Assembly (NCBI RefSeq): GCF_019175365.1
Contig: NZ_CP059572.1
Location: forward strand, 1,984,001-2,048,000
Direction of reading: 5' to 3'
Source of the DNA: Actinomadura graeca
Lineage (GTDB): Bacteria; Actinomycetota; Actinomycetes; Streptosporangiales; Streptosporangiaceae
DNA length: 64,000 nucleotides
The position numbers and the translations under genes are program-made. The notes beneath the pieces are model-generated. The model did not search any database. It was not told where the DNA came from and was given only the letters and a program-made list of their open reading frames with translations. Positions 43,317-51,337 of the stretch are shown piece after piece. Numbering within the stretch: position 1 is the stretch's first letter; each line of letters opens with the position of its first letter.

Positions 43317-44795
43317 TCACAGCGGGGGGCGCTGGAGCTGGAGGACGTCGTCGGCGGGGGGCGCCGTCAGCGCACGCGCGCCGGGCTTGACGTCCGCCCA
43401 GCGCTGGAGGTCGGCGATGGCGTCGGCCTTGTCGTCGGCGTCGAGCCGGGCGATGAGCCGTCCGCTGTGGTTCATGCCGGGAGCGGTGAGGACGGCCGAG
43501 TCGCGGCTGCCCTTGCCCAGCCGGAACGGCTCGGAACCCCACGGGTCGTTGCCGCCGTACACGAACAGCAGCCTGCTGCCGTGCTCACGGACCCAGCGGT
43601 CGATGTCGCGCATCGCCTTGCCCCGGTCGAACCGCATCGGGATGTCCGCGGGGACGTAGGTGCGCGGCTGGTAGCTGCTCTCGTAGCGCAGCAGCGGACG
43701 CAGGTGCGTGAACTGCGGTGTCGGCCAGCCCAGCTGCGTGCCCGCCTGGTAGAAGTACGGGATGTACTGCGCGAGGCCCTGGTCGGTGTAGAACGACAGC
43801 CCGGAGATCGCGTCGAGGCTTCCGTAGAGCGCGTCGTCCGAGGCGTCCACCGCGGGCAGCGCCGGGCAGTCGGACTGGAGGCTGTACTGCCAGAAGGCCC
43901 ACTCGTAGTCCATCACCGAGTTCTCGAACGCGCGGTCCGGCGTCTTCAGGATGCCGAACGTCCAGCCGTTCTTGGCCGCCGCGTCCTTGAACCGCGCCAG
44001 CATCGCGGGACGGCGCTTGAGGATCTCGCGCGCCAGCGCCTTGACGTGGGCGCGGCACTGCGGGTCGGTGCCGACCGTCTGGAAGAACCTGTCGTAGGCG
44101 CGGTCCTGGTCGTTGTCGACGTCGTTCGGCGCGACGTAGACGACGCTGCCGTCGACGTCACGGGGGTAGAAGCGCTTGTGGTAGACGGCCGTCATGCCGC
44201 CCTTGCTGGCGCCCGTGGAGATCCACCGGGCCTTGTAGATCTTCTTCAGCGCGCCGATCAGCCGGTGCTCGTCGGTGGCGGCCTGCCAGATCGTGTCCTT
44301 CGTCCAGTCGGCCGGCTCGGGCCGCGACGGGGTGAAGTACCGGTACTCGACGGAGATCTGGTTGCCGTCGATCAGCGATGTCGGCTCGGAGGTGAACATC
44401 GTCTCCGGCGTGTTGTAGCCGCTGGTGTACAGCACCATCGGCCGGTCCGCGGACTTGTGCTGCAACATGATCCGCTGTTCGAACCACTTCCCCTTGGGGT
44501 CGTGGTGGTCGACCGGCTGGCGGTAGGTGAGCCAGAACCACCGGTAGCCCGGCAACGTCGAGGTCTTCTCCGTCACCTGCATTCCGGGAATGGCCTTGAG
44601 CTGGACGAGGATGTCGTCCGCCTGGGCCAGGCCGGTCCGGTCTCTTGTAGGGAGATGACCCCCCACACCCCCTGGAACCGCCCGGACCGTGTCAGTGCGC
44701 GCGGTCGCCGTCGCCTGCGCCGCCGTGGCGCCGGTCCCGGTCAGCCCCGCGGCGAGCAGCAGTGCCATCGCTCCTGTTGAGACGCGCCGCATCAT
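43317..44795 (-). CDS. Secreted S37-type (PS-10) tripeptidyl/amino-peptidase
   Basis: The 492-residue protein starts with a signal peptide: MMRRVSTGAMALLLAAGL, then Ala-rich to a likely cleavage near AQA. The mature part has WFEQRIMLQHKSADRPMVLY and the serine nucleophile elbow STGASKGGMTAVYHKRF (Gly-Ala-Ser-Lys-Gly) of Streptomyces PS-10 peptidases. A 42-bp dispersed repeat (44637-44678) lies in frame just after the signal peptide, coding for GGVGGHLPTRDRTG. ATG 44795 or 44792 follows GGAAGGGG; the earlier long-frame start is not supported. Confidence 0.88.
   Translation of the reverse strand: MMRRVSTGAMALLLAAGLTGTGATAAQATATARTDTVRAVPGGVGGHLPTRDRTGLAQADDILVQLKAIPGMQVTEKTSTLPGYRWFWLTYRQPVDHHDPKGKWFEQRIMLQHKSADRPMVLYTSGYNTPETMFTSEPTSLIDGNQISVEYRYFTPSRPEPADWTKDTIWQAATDEHRLIGALKKIYKARWISTGASKGGMTAVYHKRFYPRDVDGSVVYVAPNDVDNDQDRAYDRFFQTVGTDPQCRAHVKALAREILKRRPAMLARFKDAAAKNGWTFGILKTPDRAFENSVMDYEWAFWQYSLQSDCPALPAVDASDDALYGSLDAISGLSFYTDQGLAQYIPYFYQAGTQLGWPTPQFTHLRPLLRYESSYQPRTYVPADIPMRFDRGKAMRDIDRWVREHGSRLLFVYGGNDPWGSEPFRLGKGSRDSAVLTAPGMNHSGRLIARLDADDKADAIADLQRWADVKPGARALTAPPADDVLQLQRPPL
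44637..44678 (+). repeat. 42-bp dispersed repeat, copy 1 (inside the S37 peptidase gene)
   Basis: Begins CCGGTCTCTTGT, has a 9-bp variable centre (AGGGAGATG), then ACCCCCCACACCCCC and ends GGAAC. It matches 37 of 42 positions with the copy at 61639-61680. Length is a multiple of three and the gene frame stays open. Confidence 0.65.
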
Positions 44796-44993
44796 GCCCC
44801 TTCCACGTGGGATCTCCACATTTCGCGAGGCGACCCTAGAGGGATAAGTAGGGCAAAAACGGATCCCTACCACGCTTGTTACAGACCCGTGACGACACAG
44901 TGGTTATCCCCTCGCATCCGGCGTAGCGTCGGAATTCAGGGGGGATCGGTCCATACGACCGGTTCGCACAACGATCGCGACAAGGGGGGCGCG

Positions 44994-45602
44994 ATGTTCA
45001 TCCAGGTAATCCAGGGGACGGTCATCGACCGCGACGAGGTCAAGGACGCGATGGACCGCTGGGTCCGCGACCTGGCCCCCGGCTCGATCGGCTGGCTCGG
45101 CAGCACCTCCGGGGTCACCGAGGACGGCACGTTCGTCACGCTGGCCCGGTTCGAGTCGCCGGAGGCGGCCCGGAGCAACAGCCACCGGCAGGAGCAGGAG
45201 CAGTGGTGGACCGAGCTGTCCAAGCTCTTCACCGGCGAGGTCGTCTTCCACGACTGCGCCCAGAGCGGCACCTGGATGGCCGGTGGCTCCGATGACGCCG
45301 GTTTCGTCCAGATCATGCACAGCCGCGTCCGCGACCTGGAAGGGCTGCGGGCATGGATGGACCGGGCGGACCTCGACGCGCTGCGGCGCTTCCGTCCCGA
45401 CATCCTGGGCGGCCTCTGGGCGGCCCACGGCGACGGCGGCTTCACCGAGGCCGTCTACTTCACGTCCGAGGCGGAGGCCCGCAGGGGCGAGGCACAGCCC
45501 CCGCCGCCGGAGATGCAGGCCGAGATGGAGGAGATGCGCCGGTTCTACGAGGGCGACTTCACCTATCTCGACCTGAAGGATCCGTGGCTGGCCTCACGCT
45601 GA
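44994..45602 (+). CDS. Protein of unknown function, dimeric-barrel-like
   Basis: The 202-residue protein starts at ATG 44994 behind AAGGGGGG. It shows two related halves, MFIQVIQGTVIDRDEVKDAMDRW and GFVQIMHSRVRDLEGLRAWMDR (quoted in part: FIQVIQGTV and FVQIMHSRV), suggesting an internal duplication of a ferredoxin-like ABM-type domain. Mid-region SWGW-type Trp residues (EQEQWWTELSKLF) may line a pocket. Role unknown; monooxygenase-like or stress-related folds are possible. Confidence 0.75.
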   Translation: MFIQVIQGTVIDRDEVKDAMDRWVRDLAPGSIGWLGSTSGVTEDGTFVTLARFESPEAARSNSHRQEQEQWWTELSKLFTGEVVFHDCAQSGTWMAGGSDDAGFVQIMHSRVRDLEGLRAWMDRADLDALRRFRPDILGGLWAAHGDGGFTEAVYFTSEAEARRGEAQPPPPEMQAEMEEMRRFYEGDFTYLDLKDPWLASR

Positions 45603-45660
45603 CCGGACGCACCGCCGCGGGCGGCTCGGACCGCCGCGCGGCACCCACACCGCCGCAGGC

Positions 45661-45711
45661 CGGAAGGACGGCCCAGAGGGGAGGACGGGTCCCTGGGGAT
45701 CCGTCCTTCCG
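45661..45711. terminator. Bidirectional hairpin terminator
   Basis: CGGAAGGACGG (45661-45671) pairs perfectly with CCGTCCTTCCG (45701-45711); the 29-nt loop can pair again internally. Lies between convergent genes. Confidence 0.7.
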
Positions 45712-45723
45712 CCCACGGCGGGG

Positions 45724-45945
45724 TCAGATGGCGCCGCCCGTGAGAAAATGGGCCAGGAGCCAGCCCAGTCCGACGACCAGGGCGAGCCGTCGCACCTGCC
45801 ATCCGAGGGGCTTGCCGCGAATGGCGAACACGTTCCAGACCAGCTCGGACAGGGTGTCGTCCTTCTGGCGGTTGAAGACCGCGGGCAGCTCGATCGCGAA
45901 GAACATCAGGATCCACAGGACCCATGCGGCGAGATAGGGGGACAT
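45724..45945 (-). CDS. Small two-span membrane protein
   Basis: The 73-residue protein has two hydrophobic spans (about 4-22, LAAWVLWILMFFAIELPAVF; about 52-70, LALVVGLGWLLAHFL) joined by a polar loop with NRQKDDTLSELVW. The pattern YLAAW..W..F..IE....N...DTLSE..W resembles small membrane proteins seen in actinophages and actinobacterial chromosomes. Possibly a phage remnant, but no other phage gene is near. SD weak. Confidence 0.6.
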   Translation of the reverse strand: MSPYLAAWVLWILMFFAIELPAVFNRQKDDTLSELVWNVFAIRGKPLGWQVRRLALVVGLGWLLAHFLTGGAI

Positions 45946-46024
45946 GGCTTCTCGATTCCGTCCGACGCATTCTTTCCGGTAATACCCGGCAAGAATGATC
46001 GCTATGCCGGACGCGGCGTGATCG

Positions 46025-46639
46025 CTACGCCGGACGCGGCGGAGGAACCAGGGCGACGCCGTCGTCCCAGGGGGCGAGCCGCTCGAACATGCGCTCGTCG
46101 TGCCAGCGCCCGTCCACATGGATGTGGTGACGGGACGTCCCGACGACCGTGAAACCGTTGCGCGCCAGGACACGCTGCGAGGCGTGATTGTCCACGCGGG
46201 TGAACGCCTCCACCCGGTGCAGGCGGAGCACCTCGAACGCGATGTCCAATGCCTGCCGCACCGCCTGGGTCGCCACACCCTGCCCGGCGTGCGCGCGCGC
46301 CACCCAGTAGCCGACGAAACAGCTCTGGAGTGGGCCCCGCAGGATGTTGTTGAGCGTGATGCGCCCGACGGGTTCGCCGTCCATCAGGATGAGGGCCGGC
46401 CACATCTCCCCCACCCCGTGCGCGTCGAGCAGGGCACGCAGATTGGTCCGCTGCCCGTCCACGGTGAAGTACGAGTCGGCGCGCTCCGGCTCCCAGGGGC
46501 GCAGGTACCCGCGGTTCTCCCGGTAGAGCACCGCGAGGGCCTCCGCGTCGGTCTCCTGGACGAGGCGCAGCTCGACGCCGTATCCGGGCGGCGGGTCGTG
46601 CGGGCCGTCCCCCAGCTCCGGGCGGGTGACGGCCGTCAT
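46025..46639 (-). CDS. RimJ/RimL-like GNAT N-acetyltransferase
   Basis: The 204-residue protein has the RimJ/L pattern LVQETDAEALAVL, GRITLNNI, GYWVARAHAGQGVATQAVRQAL (quoted in part: AHAGQGVATQAV, the acetyl-CoA loop) and HRVEAFTRVDNHASQRVLARNGF (in part: DNHASQRVLARNGF). It probably acetylates a protein N-terminus or small amine. ATG 46639 overlaps the thioesterase stop (ATGA), so the two are coupled. Confidence 0.9.
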   Translation of the reverse strand: MTAVTRPELGDGPHDPPPGYGVELRLVQETDAEALAVLYRENRGYLRPWEPERADSYFTVDGQRTNLRALLDAHGVGEMWPALILMDGEPVGRITLNNILRGPLQSCFVGYWVARAHAGQGVATQAVRQALDIAFEVLRLHRVEAFTRVDNHASQRVLARNGFTVVGTSRHHIHVDGRWHDERMFERLAPWDDGVALVPPPRPA

Positions 46640-47073
46640 GCCCCGGGCGGGAGGTAGCGTGCGATGAACTCCCGCTCCTCGGGCGTGAACCGGCGCAGGC
46701 GGTTCGCGGAGACGTCGAACGCCACCAGCGTCGAGGTCGCGGCGGCGTAGACGGTGTCGTCGTCGCGCACCTCGTAGGCCAGCTTGAACGACGCGGGGCG
46801 GGCCTCCGTCACCCACGTCTCCACCCGGATCGGGTAGACGGTCGGCAGCAGCGGCGCCAGGTAGTCGATCTCGTGCCGTGCGATCACCATGCCGCGGACG
46901 GGCTGCTCCCCCTTGCGGACGGGGTCGCCGTGGAACATCTCCAGCCGCGCGTCCTCCAGGTAGCCGAGGAACTTGACGTTGTTCACATGGCCCTGAGAGT
47001 CGATGTCCCCGAAGCGGATGCCGAACTCGTAGACGTGCCGGTAGTCGGCCACGGGCAGGTCGGTCTGCTGCAT
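46636..47073 (-). CDS. Acyl-CoA thioesterase, 4HBT hot-dog family
   Basis: The 145-residue hot-dog protein has the active-site motif FGDIDSQGHVNNVKFLGY near residues 20-37, where Asp acts in thioester hydrolysis. Length and C-terminal LRRFTPEEREFI are normal. ATG 47073 has GAGGAC directly upstream. GTG 47106 in the same frame, near TAACAT, is a second candidate start. It is first in a two-gene unit with the acetyltransferase. Confidence 0.88.
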   Translation of the reverse strand: MQQTDLPVADYRHVYEFGIRFGDIDSQGHVNNVKFLGYLEDARLEMFHGDPVRKGEQPVRGMVIARHEIDYLAPLLPTVYPIRVETWVTEARPASFKLAYEVRDDDTVYAAATSTLVAFDVSANRLRRFTPEEREFIARYLPPGA

Positions 47074-47173
47074 GTCCTCGCCTGGGTCGATGACGGGGGT
47101 TCTCACCGGTTCGCCCGATGTTACCTGGAGCGCTCCCGGGCGCCGCGCCCGCACCCGCGACCGCATCCGCGAC

Positions 47174-47202
47174 CGGCGGCCGCGCGGGTCGCGCGGCCGC
47201 CG
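47174..47202. terminator. Strong hairpin terminator downstream of ettA
   Basis: CGGCGGCCGCGCG (47174-47186) and CGCGCGGCCGCCG (47190-47202) form a 13-bp perfect stem with a GGT loop, 8 nt past the ettA stop. Confidence 0.78.
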
Positions 47203-47210
47203 TCCGGGCG

Positions 47211-48875
47211 TCAGTCGCGCTTGAGCTTGCGGTGCGTCACCCGGTGGGGCCGCGCGGCGTCGGCGCCCAGACGCTCGATCTTGTTCTTCTCGTAGTCGGC
47301 GAAGTTGCCCTCGAACCAGAACCAGTTCGAGCCCTCCTCCCACGCGAGGATGTGCGTGGCGATCCGGTCGAGGAACCACCGGTCGTGAGAGGTGATCACG
47401 GCGCAGCCGGGGAACTCCAGGAGGGCGTTCTCCAGGCTGGACAGGGTGTCGGTGTCGAGGTCGTTGGTCGGCTCGTCCAGCAGCAGCACGTTGCCGCCCT
47501 GCTTGAGGGTCAGCGCCAGGTTCAGCCGGTTGCGCTCGCCGCCCGACAGCACGCCCGACGGCTTCTGCTGGTCCGGGCCCTTGAACCCGAACGCCGCGAC
47601 GTAGGCGCGGGACGGCATCTCGACCTGGCCGACGTTGATGTGGTCGAGACCGTCCGAGACGACCTGCCACACGGTCTTCTTCGGGTCGATCCCGCCCCGG
47701 CCCTGGTCGACGTAGGACACCTGGACGGTCTCACCGAGCCGCAGGGCGCCCGCGTCCGGCTTCTCCTCCCCCACGATCATGCGGAAGAGCGTGGTCTTGC
47801 CGACGCCGTTCGGGCCGATCACGCCGACGATGCCGTTCGGGGGCAGGTTGAAGGACAGGTCGTCCATCAGGACCCGGTCCTCGAACCCCTTGGTCAGCTT
47901 GTCGGCGACGATCACCGTGTTGCCCAGGCGCGGCCCCGGCGGGATCTGGATCTCCTCGAAGTCCAGCTTCCGGGTCTTGGCCGCCTCGGCGGCCATCTCC
48001 TCGTACCTCTCCAGGCGGGCCTTGGACTTGGTCTGCCGCGCCTTCGGGTTCGAGCGGACCCATTCCAGCTCGTCCTGGAGGCGCTTCTTGCGCTTGGCGT
48101 CCTTGTTGCCCTCGACCTTCAGCCGGTCGGCCTTCTTCTCCAGGTAGGTGGAGTAGTTGCCCTCATAGGGGAAGCAGCGCCCCCGGTCCAGCTCCAGGAT
48201 CCAGGTGGCCACGTTGTCGAGGAAGTACCGGTCGTGCGTCACGGCCAGGACGGTGCCCTCGTACTTGGCGAGGAACTGCTCCAGCCACTGCACGCTCTCG
48301 GCGTCCAGGTGGTTGGTGGGCTCGTCGAGGAGCAGCAGGTCCGGCGCCTCCAGCAGCAGCTTGCACAGCGCGACCCGGCGCCGCTCGCCCCCGGACAGCT
48401 TCGCGACCTCGGCGTCCCCCGGCGGGCAGCGCAGCGCGTCCATGGCCTGCTCAAGCTGGCTGTCGAGATCCCAGGCGTTGCGATGGTCGAGCTGCTCCTG
48501 CAGCTTGCCCATCTCCTCCATGAGCTCGTCGGAGTAGTCCGTCGCCATCTTCTCGGCGATCTCGTTGAACCGGTCGACCATCGCCTTGGTCTCGGCGACG
48601 CCCTCCTGCACGTTCCCGAGGACGGTCTTCTCCTCGTTCAGCGGCGGCTCCTGCTGCAGCATCCCGACGGTGTACCCGGGCATGAGACGCGCGTCGCCGT
48701 TGGACGGCTGCTCCAGACCGGCCATCATGCGCAGCAGCGTCGACTTGCCGGTGCCGTTCGGCCCCAGAACACCGATCTTGGCACCCGGAAGGAAATGCAA
48801 GGTGACGTCGTCCAGGACGACCTTGTCGCCATGTGCCTTGCGCACACGCTGCATCGTGTAGATGTACTCGGCCAT
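47211..48875 (-). CDS. ettA: Energy-dependent translational throttle EttA (ABC-F)
   Basis: The 554-residue ABC-F protein gates ribosomes at the E-site in response to ATP/ADP. It has two ABC domains with Walker A GPNGTGKST (38-46) and GPNGVGKTT, signatures LSGGERRRVALCK and LSGGERNRLNLA, and a linker with KLKVEGNKDAKRKK-type charge. There are no membrane spans. ATG 48875 (MAEYIYTMQRVRKAHG) fits the family exactly; TAGTCT 7 nt upstream and the lack of an SD suggest leaderless initiation. The longer frame upstream is not used. Confidence 0.95.
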   Translation of the reverse strand: MAEYIYTMQRVRKAHGDKVVLDDVTLHFLPGAKIGVLGPNGTGKSTLLRMMAGLEQPSNGDARLMPGYTVGMLQQEPPLNEEKTVLGNVQEGVAETKAMVDRFNEIAEKMATDYSDELMEEMGKLQEQLDHRNAWDLDSQLEQAMDALRCPPGDAEVAKLSGGERRRVALCKLLLEAPDLLLLDEPTNHLDAESVQWLEQFLAKYEGTVLAVTHDRYFLDNVATWILELDRGRCFPYEGNYSTYLEKKADRLKVEGNKDAKRKKRLQDELEWVRSNPKARQTKSKARLERYEEMAAEAAKTRKLDFEEIQIPPGPRLGNTVIVADKLTKGFEDRVLMDDLSFNLPPNGIVGVIGPNGVGKTTLFRMIVGEEKPDAGALRLGETVQVSYVDQGRGGIDPKKTVWQVVSDGLDHINVGQVEMPSRAYVAAFGFKGPDQQKPSGVLSGGERNRLNLALTLKQGGNVLLLDEPTNDLDTDTLSSLENALLEFPGCAVITSHDRWFLDRIATHILAWEEGSNWFWFEGNFADYEKNKIERLGADAARPHRVTHRKLKRD

Positions 48876-48972
48876 ATCGTCAAGACTAGGGGGTCGGACG
48901 CGGTACTTATGGCAGTGTCCCCGGCACCGGACGCCGTGCGCCCTCCTCCGACGGCCACCACCCACCGAACAC

Positions 48973-49299
48973 TCACCTACCGGACACCTCGAACGTCCCG
49001 AGCCAAGGGACGCCGTACCCCTCAAGGACTCGGGCGCGTGCTACGGCGACCTGCGGTGCCCTCCGCCTGACCGCGGCGTACAGGGCGTCCACCGGCCCGC
49101 AAGGATCAACGCTCGGCCCGCCCCGCATCCGGCCCCTCCCCGATGATCTGCTCGGCGTACGGGCCCGCCACGTCCCATCGCCCTGGGAGACGATCGTGGC
49201 GCGCGGGTCCCCGGTCTCCGGATCGAGCAGCAGATAGACCCCGTCACGCCCCTTGAAGACGAACCCGCCGACAACGATCGCGGCCTCCTCACCGCTCAC
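48973..49299 (-). CDS. Small accessory protein of the second HTH-TPR module, probably frameshifted
   Basis: The annotated frame gives 108 residues. The first about 45 (EAAIVVGGFVFKGRDGVYLLLDPE...) look like a compact beta protein. After residue 45 (GTWRA) the frame turns Arg/Ser-rich. Reading one base back at about 49165 gives a clean alternative tail, GPYAEQIIGEGPDAGRAER, ending at TGA 49106-49108. I infer loss of one G in the GGGCCC run. GTG 49299 overlaps the upstream gene's stop (GTGA). Function unknown. Confidence 0.6.
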   Translation of the reverse strand: MSGEEAAIVVGGFVFKGRDGVYLLLDPETGDPRATIVSQGDGTWRARTPSRSSGRGRMRGGPSVDPCGPVDALYAAVRRRAPQVAVARARVLEGYGVPWLGTFEVSGR

Positions 49300-49589
49300 G
49301 GCGCGGGCGCCAGGCTTCCGGCGACGATCACGGCGGCGTCGGCGATGTGCCCGGCCTGCTCGATCGGGTCGCCCGTCGCCTCGTCGAAAAACCAGAGCCG
49401 GTCGCCATCGGTGGGCCTCGGCCTGCAGGTGATGACCCGGGTCGCCCGCGTGGGGTCGTCCGGACGGCTCACGGTCAGGGTCCGGGCCCGCAGGTCCGTG
49501 GTGAGGCCACGCACCTGCAACGTGCTCATCAGCTCATAGAGCCGCGGATAAGCATGCGGATGCTCGGTACCGTCGAAGGAATCTTCCAT
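49296..49589 (-). CDS. Small partner protein of the second HTH-TPR regulator
   Basis: The 97-residue protein starts at ATG 49589 (MEDSFDGTEHPH) behind GGGAG. Its core LYELMSTLQVRGLTTDLR, RVITCRPRPTDGDRLWFFDEATGDPI matches by eye the product at 39504-39935. It follows the HTH-TPR regulator gene by about 150 nt on the same strand and is translationally coupled to the next small gene. No named family recognised; an accessory factor of the regulator is the likely role. Confidence 0.7.
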   Translation of the reverse strand: MEDSFDGTEHPHAYPRLYELMSTLQVRGLTTDLRARTLTVSRPDDPTRATRVITCRPRPTDGDRLWFFDEATGDPIEQAGHIADAAVIVAGSLAPAP

Positions 49590-49736
49590 GCTCGTCTCCC
49601 TTGCAATGCGCCTTGGCGTTCCGGTTACGCAGAGCATGATGGGACGTCACTGTGTTACGAGCCGCAGGTCACACCCATGGGCCTTAGGGGGCACTCTGCT
49701 CGTCGGTGGATGGGGTGGAGTCTCCACCCTTCGGAT

Positions 49737-50984
49737 TCACACCGGCAGGTCGAGCCGTCGCGCGAACGTGCGGGCGCGCCGATCGATCATCGGCCCGCCG
49801 TGGTCGACCGCGTCGGAGGCCATCTGGCGTGCCTGCGGGGAGTAGTGCACCGAGTCGTTGCAGGCGGAAAAGGCGCGCTCCAGCCAGTCCAGGGCGGCCG
49901 AGTAGTCCCGCTGCTGGTGATACGAGCGGGCCGTCTCCACCATCAGTCGAGCGCGGCGCTCTCGGCTCGGGATGGTGTCCGGGTCGATCTGCCGCGCACG
50001 GTCGCGAGCGGTCGCCGACTTGGAAAGATCGGCGCCCACGGATACCGCGTGCACCGCGACGTTGGAGGTACCGAACTGCGTCCAGGGGTGGTGATAGCCC
50101 TTCGGGAGCCGCTCGGCCGCCTTGCCGCCCTCATCGAGGTACCGCAGCGCGTCACCCTCCCTGCCGGCCCGCGCGCTGGTCGTGGCCGCGTGGAGTTGCA
50201 GCGCGCCGTACATCGCTTGCAGTCCGACGGGGCCGTCATCGAGTCGAGGGCGGAGCAGGGCCGCCGCATCCGCGACAAGTCGGATGGCGCCGTCGAGATC
50301 GCCCATCGAGCGCTGCACGATCGCGAGCGTCCATGCGGCTCCGGCCAAGGCCACAGGCCGGTCGGCGCTGTGGGCGGCGCTGACACCGCGGTCGGCCACG
50401 ACCCAGATGAGCTCTGGCTCGGACGCCCAGACGATCTCATGTTGAACGAGCGCGTACACGTCGGACAGGACGGCGTTCGCCTCCCGGCGCTGCTCCGGCT
50501 CGGCGACCCGCTCGGCGATCCGCGCATCCCGGATCAATGCCGGCAGAATCCGTCCCACGTCGGTGCGGTGCGTCTTCGAGCCATGCCACAACCGCCAGGC
50601 GTGCCGGACACGATCGGCCAAAGCCGCGATGTCGAGGGGTCCGTCCGCGCCAGGGACGGTCAGCAACGGGTCGCGGACGGCTTGGCGGATGGCGGGGATC
50701 GCTTCGTGCGGGATGCGCGCGAAGGACGCCATAGGGATCGAAGCGGCATCGCCGATGTTCATGTCCGTGCCCGCCAGAAGCGCGACGTCGCCCACGCCCA
50801 GGGCCTCGGCCAGCTTGACCAGCGTGGGAAGACGGGGAGGCAGCAGCCGACCGCGCTCCACATCCTTCAACCACGAGCCCGACATGCCGACGAGTCCGGC
50901 AAGGGTAGGGCGCGATAGGCCCCTGCGTTCCCGAAGGATCTGAATGCGTCTGCCGGTCCGCTGCCCGGCCAGATCATCGAACAT
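49737..50984 (-). CDS. XRE-family HTH-TPR transcriptional regulator
   Basis: The 415-residue regulator has an N-terminal XRE HTH (about 10-65: GRRIQILRERRGLSRPTLAGLVGMSGSWLKDVERGR, seen in part as LSRPTLAGLVGMSGSWLKDV) and a long helical TPR-like C-terminal domain. Such proteins often sense peptides or partner proteins. ATG 50984 (MFDDLAGQRTGRR) is the first start adjacent to the HTH; a longer Cys-rich frame upstream lacks support. It is first in a run of three genes with 49296-49589 and 48973-49299. Confidence 0.85.
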   Translation of the reverse strand: MFDDLAGQRTGRRIQILRERRGLSRPTLAGLVGMSGSWLKDVERGRLLPPRLPTLVKLAEALGVGDVALLAGTDMNIGDAASIPMASFARIPHEAIPAIRQAVRDPLLTVPGADGPLDIAALADRVRHAWRLWHGSKTHRTDVGRILPALIRDARIAERVAEPEQRREANAVLSDVYALVQHEIVWASEPELIWVVADRGVSAAHSADRPVALAGAAWTLAIVQRSMGDLDGAIRLVADAAALLRPRLDDGPVGLQAMYGALQLHAATTSARAGREGDALRYLDEGGKAAERLPKGYHHPWTQFGTSNVAVHAVSVGADLSKSATARDRARQIDPDTIPSRERRARLMVETARSYHQQRDYSAALDWLERAFSACNDSVHYSPQARQMASDAVDHGGPMIDRRARTFARRLDLPV

Positions 50985-51337
50985 GAGCGCAACCCGCCAT
51001 GGCGTACCGCGCGCTACGTTCACGCATGGGCCGCATACCTCCTCGGACGATGACAGCTCCCAGGCTAAGCACGAGATGCAGACGTTTCCCAGGGCCCGCT
51101 CTTTCCGACGCTGACAACTCCATGCGGACACCCCGCCCGGGCTCCAGCACGCGATGACGCCGGAGAAGGCCCAACGACTGAACCCAGCGCTCAAGCACCG
51201 CTGGACCAGCACCGGCGGACACCATCGCCGGGCGCCACCGCCGGGCGCCACCGCCGGGCGTTGTCGCCGGGGGGGGCGTCGATCAGTGGGCGCTGGCGGG
51301 ACGGCGCTGGTCGATATCTCCTCCCGCGAGGTCTGCT
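50985..51337. other. Intergenic region between diguanylate cyclase and HTH-TPR regulator
   Basis: It holds the regulator's promoter region (no clear -35/-10) and, nearer the cyclase end, the 13-bp tandem repeat annotated separately. No supported gene. Confidence 0.5.
51226..51277. repeat. 13-bp tandem repeat, four units
   Basis: CGCCGGGCGCCAC (51226-51238) is repeated exactly at 51239-51251, then twice in degraded form (CGCCGGGCGTTGT, CGCCGGGGGGGGC). Each unit contains the palindrome GGCGCC or a relic of it. Lies downstream of the cyclase stop. Confidence 0.7.

Noticed and set aside
45724..46278. Longer 184-codon frame covering the small membrane protein
   Set aside because: The extension upstream of ATG 45945 is a shadow of the acetyltransferase gene with no matching features.
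51226..51277. CRISPR array
   Set aside because: Units are 13 bp and directly adjacent without spacers.
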